Of a stretch of DNA of 64,000 nucleotides, positions 1 to 7,729 are shown piece by piece. The position numbers and the translations under genes were made by a program. The notes beneath the pieces are model-generated. The model had not been told where the DNA came from. It ran no database searches and saw only the letters and a list, made by a program, of their open reading frames with translations. Position 1 is the stretch's first letter. Every line of letters starts with the position of its first letter. Source of the stretch: Massilia atriviolacea (lineage in GTDB: Bacteria > Pseudomonadota > Gammaproteobacteria > Burkholderiales > Burkholderiaceae_D); contig NZ_RXLQ01000004.1 of NCBI RefSeq assembly GCF_003953935.1, forward strand, positions 186,001 through 250,000. The letters are read 5' to 3'.

Positions 1-516
1 CGTTCGGATTCCGATTTCGGCACGCGCGTCATTCCGGTCAACGGCGCCTTCATGATGGCGCGCGAGAAGACCCGCATCGAAGGCGTGGAAGCGTCCGCCG
101 GCTACCGCATCTCGGCCGCGCACCGCGCCAAGCTGGCCTACGCCTACACCAGGGGCCGTTACGACAGCGACGAAAACGGCTCGCTCGACGCCCGCCTCGA
201 TGGCCTGAACGTGGCGCCGAACCGCCTGATCGCCACCTGGTCGGCGCACTGGAACGGCAAGCTCAAGTCCTTCGTCCAGGCGCAGCACGCGTTCCACCAG
301 AACTTCGACGATCCGGCCAAGGAGTTCAGCGGCTACACCCTGGTCGACGCCACCCTCAACTACCAGCTGCCGAAGGGCGAAGTGCGGCTGGCGCTGGCCA
401 ATCTGCTGGACCGGGATTACATCACCTACTACTCGCAAAGCGCGCTGGTCGAGCCGAAGCGCTATTTCGCCGGACGCGGACGCGTGCTCACGCTCGGCTA
501 CGCGCTGAACTTCTGA
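1..516 (+). CDS. TonB-dependent receptor, C-terminal part (partial)
   Basis: The frame is open from the first base of the window, so the true start lies upstream. The visible 171 residues are beta-barrel strands of an outer-membrane TonB-dependent receptor: alternating aromatic and polar residues, a late strand with ANLLDRDYITYYSQ (typical of the penultimate strands of siderophore receptors) and a terminal phenylalanine in YALNF, which the Bam complex recognises. The next genes are DUF3649, PepSY and DUF3325 proteins, an arrangement usual for ferric-siderophore receptors, so iron uptake is the likely role. The substrate cannot be read from this fragment. Confidence 0.88.
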   Translation, partial: RSDSDFGTRVIPVNGAFMMAREKTRIEGVEASAGYRISAAHRAKLAYAYTRGRYDSDENGSLDARLDGLNVAPNRLIATWSAHWNGKLKSFVQAQHAFHQNFDDPAKEFSGYTLVDATLNYQLPKGEVRLALANLLDRDYITYYSQSALVEPKRYFAGRGRVLTLGYALNF

Positions 517-517
517 C

Positions 518-805
518 ATGCGCGCGGCGGCGGCGTCCTCCGGCGTGCTGACAGGCTTGCGCGTGATCGGTGCGGTGTTCGGCGGCTATGCCGTCACCGC
601 GCTGGGGGTGAGCACGGCCGCCGCGCTGCTGGCGCGCCTGGGCATGGCGCGCTCCGAAGCGGTGGCGCTGGCCGCCATGACGGGCTTCATCGTGTACCTG
701 CTACTGCTGCTGTGGGCCTTCAGCGTGCAGAGCGTGCTGCGCCTGTGGACGGTGCTGGCGCTGGCCATGGCGGCCATGGGCGCCTTCCTGTACTTCCTGG
801 CCTAG
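518..805 (+). CDS. DUF3649 small membrane protein
   Basis: A protein of 95 residues starting one base after the receptor stop. It has three hydrophobic stretches (about residues 10-38, 45-68 and 72-94) and resembles the DUF3649 family, which occurs almost only next to PepSY-type iron-regulated membrane proteins and siderophore receptors. The exact function of the family is unknown; a role in inner-membrane steps of siderophore iron uptake is inferred from context. It is probably co-transcribed and translationally coupled with its neighbours. Confidence 0.78.
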   Translation: MRAAAASSGVLTGLRVIGAVFGGYAVTALGVSTAAALLARLGMARSEAVALAAMTGFIVYLLLLLWAFSVQSVLRLWTVLALAMAAMGAFLYFLA

Positions 806-815
806 GGGCGCGCGC

Positions 816-2339
816 ATGGAACGCACTTTCAGCAAATCGATGGCCTGGCTGCATACCTGGGCCGGTGTGAGCATCGGCAGCCTGCTGTTCGCCATTTTCT
901 GGATGGGCACCCTGAGCGTGTTCGACCTGGAGATCGACCGCTGGATGATGCCGCAGACGCGCCTCGCGCCCGCCGCGCAGCCGCTCTCGCTGGACCGCAT
1001 CGCCAAGGCGGTCGCGCCGCAGGTGCCGGCCGGCGCCGCGCAGTGGCGGGTCGATTTGCCGACCGCGCGCGAACCGGTGCTGACCTTTTCCCACCGCGAC
1101 AGCAAGGGCCAGGCCACCACCGGCCTGCTCGATCCGGCCAGCCTGGCCTTTATTCCGGAGCAGGGCACCGAAGCCGGTTCGGGCTTCATCTTCCCCTTCC
1201 ATTACAGCCTGCACCTGAAGTGGATGGACCTGGGCAAATGGCTGGTGGGCGTGGCCGGGATGGCCATGCTGGTGCTGCTGGTGTCGGGCGTGGTAATCCA
1301 TAAAAAAATCGTCGCGCAGTTCTTCACCTTCCGCCCGCGCAAGCGCCTGCAGCGCAGCGCGCTCGACCTGCACAACCTGAGCGGCGTGCTGGCGCTGCCG
1401 TTTCACTTCATGATTACCCTGTCCGGGCTGATCATCTTCATCACCATTTATTTTCCGGCGGCGCAGCAGGCGCTGTACGGCAGCGGCGAGAAAGCCAAGG
1501 CCGCGTTTACGGCCGACGCCTACGGCCGCTTCAAGCGCGCCAGGGCCAACGCGCCCGGCACGCTGGGTTCGGTCGACGGCATGCTGGCGCGCGCCGAAGC
1601 CGAGTGGAAAGGCGGGCATCCGTATTTCGTGCGCGTGTTCCATCCGGGCGACGCCAACAGCTACGTGGAGCTGCGCCGTTCCTATGCCGGCGACATCACC
1701 ATGAACCTGGACCAGATCTATTTCGACGCGGCCAGCGGCGCGGTGCTGCATCGCTTCGAGGCCGGCCCGGTCATGACGGTGCAGCGCTTCATGTCGGGTA
1801 TCCATTTCATCCGCTTCGACCACTGGACCTTGCGCTGGCTGTACTTTGCGGCCGGCCTGTCCGGCTGCGTGCTGATCGCCACCGGCTTCCTGTTCTGGAT
1901 CGAGGGGCGCCGCGCCAGCCACGCGAAGAAAGGCCTGGCCGGCGTGCGCGTGGTGGAAGGGCTGGCGATCGGCAGCGTCAGCGGCATCATGCTGGCGACG
2001 CTGGCCTTCCTGCTCGCCAACCGGGTGCTGCCGCTCGACGCGGCGTGGGCCGGCGTGGCGCGCGCGCAGCTGGAGATGGGGGCGTTCTACCTGGCCTGGG
2101 TGGCTGCCTTCGCGCATGCCTGGCTGCGTGCCGGCAAAGCCTGGAGCGAGCAGGCCTGGGCGATTGCGGCGCTGGCGCTGCTGGCGGTGCTGTCGAACTG
2201 GATCGGCACCGGCGACCATCCGCTGCGCACCGTCGGCACCGGTTTGTATGCGGTGGCGGGCATGGATGCGGCGCTGCTGGCGGCGGCCTGCGTCGCCGTG
2301 CTGGCGGCGCGCCGCAGCGCAGGGCGCAGCGATGGCTGA
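816..2339 (+). CDS. PepSY-associated transmembrane protein (iron uptake)
   Basis: A protein of 507 residues with an N-terminal membrane helix (about 12-35), a periplasmic segment, a second helix near 135-160 followed by HKKIVAQFFTFRP, then further helices near 190-215, 340-365 and in the C-terminal third. This is the PepSY_TM (PiuB-like) arrangement. Family members are thought to act as inner-membrane reductases or accessory factors in ferric-siderophore use. It lies ten bases after the DUF3649 gene and overlaps the DUF3325 gene by eight bases, so the four genes form one operon. A Fur site would be expected upstream, outside the window. Confidence 0.85.
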   Translation: MERTFSKSMAWLHTWAGVSIGSLLFAIFWMGTLSVFDLEIDRWMMPQTRLAPAAQPLSLDRIAKAVAPQVPAGAAQWRVDLPTAREPVLTFSHRDSKGQATTGLLDPASLAFIPEQGTEAGSGFIFPFHYSLHLKWMDLGKWLVGVAGMAMLVLLVSGVVIHKKIVAQFFTFRPRKRLQRSALDLHNLSGVLALPFHFMITLSGLIIFITIYFPAAQQALYGSGEKAKAAFTADAYGRFKRARANAPGTLGSVDGMLARAEAEWKGGHPYFVRVFHPGDANSYVELRRSYAGDITMNLDQIYFDAASGAVLHRFEAGPVMTVQRFMSGIHFIRFDHWTLRWLYFAAGLSGCVLIATGFLFWIEGRRASHAKKGLAGVRVVEGLAIGSVSGIMLATLAFLLANRVLPLDAAWAGVARAQLEMGAFYLAWVAAFAHAWLRAGKAWSEQAWAIAALALLAVLSNWIGTGDHPLRTVGTGLYAVAGMDAALLAAACVAVLAARRSAGRSDG

Positions 2340-2643
2340 CGGCTTGCTGACCCTGGCGGCGTTTGCCGCGATCTGGCTGTCGTTCGGCGTGCTGGCGCTG
2401 ATGCAGGAAGCGCATTGGACGACGGTGACGGGGCAAGCCGCGCTGCCGCCCGCGCTGCGCCGGCGCCGCCTGGGCGCGGGAGCCGGGCTGGCGCTAGGCT
2501 GCGCGCTGTGCGTGGCGGTCCATGGGGCGGGCTTCGGCACGCTGCTGGCGGTGCTGCTGCTCGGTGCCGGCGCCATGTCGGTGGCGTTCACCCTGGCGTG
2601 GAAGCCGCACTGGCTGCGCGGCCTCGCCTTCGTGCGCCGCTAG
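2332..2643 (+). CDS. DUF3325 membrane protein
   Basis: The start chosen is the ATG at 2332, giving 103 residues beginning MADGLLTLAAF; a longer upstream extension in this frame reads through the PepSY gene and is not credible. Three hydrophobic segments are visible (about 3-22, 45-65 and 68-88). DUF3325 proteins close iron-uptake operons of exactly this composition (receptor, DUF3649, PepSY, DUF3325). The start overlaps the PepSY stop by eight bases, which suggests translational coupling. Molecular function is unknown. Confidence 0.75.
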   Translation: MADGLLTLAAFAAIWLSFGVLALMQEAHWTTVTGQAALPPALRRRRLGAGAGLALGCALCVAVHGAGFGTLLAVLLLGAGAMSVAFTLAWKPHWLRGLAFVRR

Positions 2644-2655
2644 GACCGGCCTTGC

Positions 2656-4104
2656 CTATTTTTTGAGTTTGGCGGGCGCCGGCATCACCTGCACCACCGC
2701 CGCCCCGGTACTGGCCGCCTTGGCCAACTGCACCGGCAAGCCTTTCAGGTGATTCAGGGCCTGGGCCAGCTGGAAGTCGTCGCTGCTGCCGTATTCGAGC
2801 GGCTTGCGCTTGCGCTCCACCTCCAGCAGGCGGCGCTGGGCGTCGAGCTGCTCGCGGGTGCTGGCGGCGCTTTCCTTGTCGCGGTCGTTCGAGAGGTGCT
2901 TTTCCAGGTCGGCCTCGCGCATGCGCAAGCCGTTCAAGCCGTCGCCATCGGCGTTTTCGTCCACCAGGAAGTCGGGAATGATGCCGCGCGCCTGGATCGA
3001 GCGCCCGGCCGGGGTGTAGTAGCGGGCCGTGGTCAGCTTGACGGCGGTGTCGCTCCCGAGCGGCTTGATGGTCTGCACCGAGCCCTTGCCGAAGGTCTGG
3101 CTGCCGAGGATCGTGGCGCGCTTGTAATCCTGCAGCGCGCCGGCCACGATTTCGGAGGCCGACGCCGAGCCGGTGTTGACCAGCACCACCATCGGCAGCG
3201 TCTTGAAAGCGGCCGGCAGCCGCGCCAGCACGTCGCCGTCACCCTGCAGGGTGTAGAACTCGGGCTTGCCGAGGTAGCTCTGGCGCGAATTGGCCAGCTG
3301 GCCGTTGGTCGAAACGATTTCGGCGCCGCGCGGCAGGAAGGCAGCCGACACGCCGATGGCGCCCTGCAGCAGGCCGCCCGGATCGTTGCGCAGGTCCAGC
3401 ACCAGGCCCTTGAGGGCCGGATCCTGCTGGTACAGCGCGGCCAGGCGGGCCACCATGTCGTCCAGGGTCGGCTCCTGGAATTGCGAGATGCGCAACCAGG
3501 CGTAGCCCGGCTCGACTATCTTGCCTTTGACACTTTTCTGGATGATTTCCTGGCGCATGATCGTCATCACCAGCGGCAGCGGCACATCCTTGCGCTGCAG
3601 GGTCAAGGTGACCTTGGTGAGCGGCTCGCCGCGCATCTTCTTGACGGCCTCGTCGATGCCCAGGTTCTGGATCGGCTCGTTATTAATGCGCGTAATCAGG
3701 TCACCCGCCTTGATGCCGGCGCGCCAGGCCGGCGAATCCTCGATCGGCGCCACGATCTTGATGAAGCCTTCCTCGCTCACGGAAATTTCGATGCCCAGGC
3801 CGACGAACTTGCCTTGCGTGCCTTCGCGCAAGTCGCGGTAGGCTTTCTTGTCCAGGTAGGCCGAATGGGGATCGAGCGAGGCCACCATGCCGGACAGGGC
3901 CTCGGTCAGTAGTTTCTTGTCGGCGACGGGTTCGACGTAATCGGTCTTGATCAGATCGTAGGCTTCGGCCAACTGGCGCAACTCCTCGATCGGCATGCTT
4001 TGCTCGACCGGCTTTTGCGCGAGTGCCGAAAACTGCATGGAAATGGCCACGCCGGCAATGGCGCCCAGGCTGACCAGCCCGGAATTTTTGAGGGTAGAGC
4101 CCAT
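2656..4104 (-). CDS. ctpA: S41 family C-terminal processing peptidase (CtpA/Prc)
   Basis: A protein of 482 residues. An N-terminal signal or anchor (residues 8-30) places it in the periplasm. A PDZ domain spans about 98-170 (GKFVGLGIEISVSEEGF...AGIKAGDLI) and the S41 peptidase domain about 195-385. The catalytic serine is S315 in GSASASE and the lysine is K340 in TFGKGS; their 25-residue spacing matches the Prc/CtpA Ser-Lys dyad. Such enzymes trim or degrade periplasmic and lipoprotein substrates by their C-termini. A Shine-Dalgarno AGGTGA precedes the ATG. It is convergent with the iron operon, and its upstream side is occupied by the large repeat array. Confidence 0.93.
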   Translation of the reverse strand: MGSTLKNSGLVSLGAIAGVAISMQFSALAQKPVEQSMPIEELRQLAEAYDLIKTDYVEPVADKKLLTEALSGMVASLDPHSAYLDKKAYRDLREGTQGKFVGLGIEISVSEEGFIKIVAPIEDSPAWRAGIKAGDLITRINNEPIQNLGIDEAVKKMRGEPLTKVTLTLQRKDVPLPLVMTIMRQEIIQKSVKGKIVEPGYAWLRISQFQEPTLDDMVARLAALYQQDPALKGLVLDLRNDPGGLLQGAIGVSAAFLPRGAEIVSTNGQLANSRQSYLGKPEFYTLQGDGDVLARLPAAFKTLPMVVLVNTGSASASEIVAGALQDYKRATILGSQTFGKGSVQTIKPLGSDTAVKLTTARYYTPAGRSIQARGIIPDFLVDENADGDGLNGLRMREADLEKHLSNDRDKESAASTREQLDAQRRLLEVERKRKPLEYGSSDDFQLAQALNHLKGLPVQLAKAASTGAAVVQVMPAPAKLKK

Positions 4105-4180
4105 GATGTCACCTACGATGCAAGGAAAAGCCCCAGTTCACCTGATGAGCTGGCACGGATCCAGTATAACCCCCAAGCCG

Positions 4181-5299
4181 GTGCCAAGTCTGACATTCGT
4201 ACACGGCCCTGTTCGTGTCCACTTCGGTGCCAGGTCTGACATTCGGACCCGTACTCAACACCAGAAACGGCGCAGGAGGCTTTTACAGCCCAGCTCGTGT
4301 CCAAATGTCAGACCTGGCACCAAAGTGGACAGGCACCAAAGTGGACAAGGTCTGACATTCGGACACGTACTCAACACCAGAAACGGCGCAGGAGGCTTTT
4401 ACAGCCCAGATCGTGTCCAAATGTCAGACCTGGCACCAAAGTGGACAGGCCCCAAAGTGGACAGGAGGCTTTTACAGCCCAGATCGTGTCCGAATCTCAG
4501 ACCTGGCACCAAAGTGGACAGGCCCCAAAGTGGACAGGAGGCTTTTACAGCCCAGATCGTGTCCGAATCTCAGACCTGGCACCAAAGTGGACAGGAGGCT
4601 TGTACAGCCCAGATCGTGTCCGAATCTCAGACCTGGCACCAAAGTGGACAAAATGTCAGACCTGGCACCAAAGTGGACAAGGTCTGACATTCGGACACGT
4701 ACTCAACACCTGTCCACTTCGGTGCCAGGTCTGACATTCGGACACGTACTCAACACCAGAAACGGCGCAGGAGGCTTTTACAGCCCAGATCGTGTCCAAA
4801 TGTCAGACCTGGCACCAAAGTGGACAGGCACCAAAGTGGACAGGAGGCTTTTACAGCCCAGATCGTGTCCGAATGTCAGACCTGGCACCAAAGTGGACAC
4901 AGCTCAGATCGTGTCCGAATGTCAGACCTGGCACCAAAGTGGACAAGGTCTGACATTCGGACACGTACTCAACACCAGAAACGGCGCAGGAGGCTTTTAC
5001 AGCCCAGATCGTGTCCAAATGTCAGACCTGGCACCAAAGTGGACAGGCACCAAAGTGGACAGGAGGCTTTTACAGCCCAGATCGTGTCCGAATGTCAGAC
5101 CTGGCACCAAAGTGGACAGGAGGCTTTTACAGCCCAGGTCGTGTCCAAATGTCAGACCTGGCACCGAAGTGGACATTTACAGTCCAGATCGTGTCCGAAT
5201 GTCAGACCTGGCACCAAAGTGGACAGGAGGCTTTTACAGCCCAGGTCGTGTCCAAATGTCAGACCTGGCACCGAAGTGGACAGGCACCGAAGTGGACAT
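4181..5299. repeat. Complex array of nested direct and inverted repeats
   Basis: About 1.1 kb built from a few modules. One module is a 19-base arm GGTCTGACATTCGGACACG, then a 44-base spacer containing ACGGCGCAGGAGGCTTTTAC, then the reverse-complement arm CGTGTCCGAATGTCAGACC. In the fullest copy (4215-4331) the complementarity extends through GGTGCC and GTCCAC on both sides. The core CAGACCTGGCACC occurs about 14 times on the plus strand and twice inverted (near 4227 and 4719). The GGAGGCTTTTACAG block occurs about 11 times. Units are truncated and joined irregularly, with only single-base variants such as CCAAAT/CCGAAT. It lies between two divergent genes. No coding function is credible; it looks like an amplified REP- or MITE-like intergenic element. 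Confidence 0.9.
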
Positions 5300-5441
5300 G
5301 GCTTGGTTTGTGTATCGAAAAGTAAAAAAACCGGGCCCGGCGGTCAGCGCGGGAGGGCAGGGGCTAGAATGCGAGCATCGCGAGCCCCATGACGCGCCTG
5401 CCTTTGCCGTCCAGCCAGCCTGATCCACCATTCAACACGTG

Positions 5442-7676
5442 ATGAGCAAACTGATTCCCTTCGCCTGCGCCGCCCTGTTCGCCAGTAGCGTTTCCGCCGT
5501 CCATGCCCAGCCAGCGCCCACCGCCGTGCCGGCCGAGGCGCCTGTCGTCCCGGCGGCCAAAGGCAAGCCGGCGGCCAAGCCCGCTCCCGCCGTCACCGCG
5601 GTGACTATCAACGGCAGCCGCGCCGACGATACCGAATCGCGCCGCCTCTCGACCGCCGCCAAGATGGTCTTCGGACGCGAGGAACTGGACCGCAACGGCG
5701 ACAGCAGCGTCGGCGAAATCCTCAAGCGCCTCCCCGGCGTGACCATGGGCGGCCCGCCGGGACGCGGCGGCGGCGGTGCCCGCATGCGCGGCCTGGGCAA
5801 CGGCTACACGCAGATGCTGGTCAACGGCGAACGCCCGCCAGCCGGGTTTTCGCTCGAATCGCTCTCGCCGGACCAGGTCGAACGCATCGAAGTCATGCGC
5901 GGTCCGGTCGCCGAACACAGCACCCAGGCCATCGCCGGCACCATCAACGTGGTGCTGCGCGAGGGTTACCAGCAGAAAGACATGCAGCTCAAGTTGTCCG
6001 ACAGCATCGAGGATGGCCGCCACGGTCCGACCGTGTCCCTCACCATGCCCGGCAAGCTTGGCGCGCTGACCTGGCTGATGAGCGGCTCGGCCGGCACCAA
6101 CCGCAACGTCGACGAGAGCGTCACCACCTACCAGGACACCGATCCCGCCGGCCTCTTGCTGAAAGACCAGCAAGTCGACGCGACCAGCCGCCGCAGTGCG
6201 CGCTCGCTGCACCTGAGCCCGCGCCTGTCGTATAAATTCGACAATGGCGACACGCTCAATTTCCAGCCGTTCCTGATGCATAACCGCAGCGAAGGCGACA
6301 GCGACAGCCTGCTGACCCAGCGCATCGGCCCGCCGCAACGCGAATACGCCCTGGCGCTGGCCGACGCCACCTCGTCGATGACGCTGCTGCGCGGCTTCGG
6401 CAACTGGCTGCACCGGATGGAGGCCGGCGCCAAGCTCGACGTCAAGTTCGGCTTCGGCGCCGGCCGCAGCGACAGCACCTCCGTGCGCAAGCAGTACGCC
6501 GAGAATGGCTCGCTGAAAGATTATTTCGACGACGTCGACAGCGCGCGCAACCATAGCCTCAACAGCGGCGGCAAGTACAGCACGCCGCTGGCCAAGGGCC
6601 ATCTGCTGGCGGCCGGCTGGGATGTGGAAGGCGGCCACCGCGAACAGAGCACGGTGGCGCTGGTCAACGGCCGCGCCCAGTTCGCCGAATCGGGATCGAG
6701 CATGACGGCCGACACGCGCCGCGTGGCCGCCTACGTGCAGGACGAGTGGGATATCACGCCGCAATGGTCGGCCTATGTCGGCCTGCGCTGGGAAGGCATC
6801 CGCACCAGCGCCACCAACCAGGGCCGCGACGTGCGCAACAACAGCAGCGTCTGGAGCCCGGTGCTGCACAGCGTGTGGCGCATTCCGGGCTTCGAAAAGG
6901 ACCAGATCCGCGCCAGCCTGACGCAGAGCTACCGCGCGCCCCAGCTGAACGACCTGATCGCCGTGCCGAGCTATTCGCAGCTCAACAGCGCGACGCGCCC
7001 CGACCGCACCGGCAACCCGAACCTCAAGCCCGAACTGGCGCAGGGCATCGACCTGGCCTACGAACATTACCTCGGCAAGGGCGGCATTCTCAGCGCCAGC
7101 GGTTTTATCCGCAAGATCGACAATCTGATGCGGCGCGAACTGACCCTGCGCGACACGCCCGACGGCCCGCGCTGGCTGTCGAGCCCGTCGAACATCGGCA
7201 GTGCGCGCACCAGCGGCATCGAACTGGAAGCGAAGTTCCAGCTGGCCGATGTGATGGCCGACGCCCCGAACATCGACCTGCGTTCGAACTACAGCCGCTT
7301 CTGGTCGAGCGTGGACGGCATTCCCGGCCCCGACAACCGGCTCGACCAGCAAGCCAGACAAACCGCCAACGCCGGCCTCGACTGGCGCCTGAAGAACCTG
7401 CCGATGACGCTCGGCGGCAGCTACAACTGGACCCCGGCGATCCTGGTGCGCACCAGCGCCGACGAAGTCGCCACCACCGGCGTCAAACGACAGTTCGACA
7501 TCTACGGCCTGTGGAAGTTCAGCGCCGCCACCCAGCTGCGCGTGTCCGCCAACAACCTGACGAACGACGATTACCTGTCCGGCCGCATCGTGACCAAGGG
7601 CGGCATCGCCCAGTTGTCGGATGCGGCGAGCCGGACGTACACCACCTGGACCGTGCGCCTCGAAATGAAGTTATAG
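5442..7676 (+). CDS. TonB-dependent outer-membrane receptor
   Basis: A protein of 744 residues with a signal peptide ending near AVHAQ. A plug domain covers about 55-185: RRLSTAAKMVFGREEL, then LKRLPGVTMGGPPGRGG, then RIEVMRGPVAEHSTQAIAG. A 22-strand-type barrel covers the rest, with YRAPQLNDL and GNPNLKPE motifs and a late ANNLTNDDYLSGR strand. The protein ends in LEMKL rather than a terminal phenylalanine. A GTG at 5439 is an alternative start three bases upstream; neither has a strong ribosome-binding site. It transports an unknown ligand through the outer membrane. The next gene is a secreted M13 peptidase, so peptide-linked nutrition is possible but unproven. Confidence 0.9.
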   Translation: MSKLIPFACAALFASSVSAVHAQPAPTAVPAEAPVVPAAKGKPAAKPAPAVTAVTINGSRADDTESRRLSTAAKMVFGREELDRNGDSSVGEILKRLPGVTMGGPPGRGGGGARMRGLGNGYTQMLVNGERPPAGFSLESLSPDQVERIEVMRGPVAEHSTQAIAGTINVVLREGYQQKDMQLKLSDSIEDGRHGPTVSLTMPGKLGALTWLMSGSAGTNRNVDESVTTYQDTDPAGLLLKDQQVDATSRRSARSLHLSPRLSYKFDNGDTLNFQPFLMHNRSEGDSDSLLTQRIGPPQREYALALADATSSMTLLRGFGNWLHRMEAGAKLDVKFGFGAGRSDSTSVRKQYAENGSLKDYFDDVDSARNHSLNSGGKYSTPLAKGHLLAAGWDVEGGHREQSTVALVNGRAQFAESGSSMTADTRRVAAYVQDEWDITPQWSAYVGLRWEGIRTSATNQGRDVRNNSSVWSPVLHSVWRIPGFEKDQIRASLTQSYRAPQLNDLIAVPSYSQLNSATRPDRTGNPNLKPELAQGIDLAYEHYLGKGGILSASGFIRKIDNLMRRELTLRDTPDGPRWLSSPSNIGSARTSGIELEAKFQLADVMADAPNIDLRSNYSRFWSSVDGIPGPDNRLDQQARQTANAGLDWRLKNLPMTLGGSYNWTPAILVRTSADEVATTGVKRQFDIYGLWKFSAATQLRVSANNLTNDDYLSGRIVTKGGIAQLSDAASRTYTTWTVRLEMKL

Positions 7677-7729
7677 TATTCGACTGCGGCCACAAGCCAC
7701 TTTTCCCAGCCCCATAAGGACACCCACCC

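Noticed and set aside
4181-5299. CRISPR array
   Set aside because: Units are of unequal length, overlap as inverted repeats, have no unique spacers and no cas genes are near.
4297-5423. Overlapping reading frames of up to 336 codons in three frames across the repeat array
   Set aside because: They follow the repeat units, show no codon bias, and exist in several frames at once because the repeat happens to lack stops.
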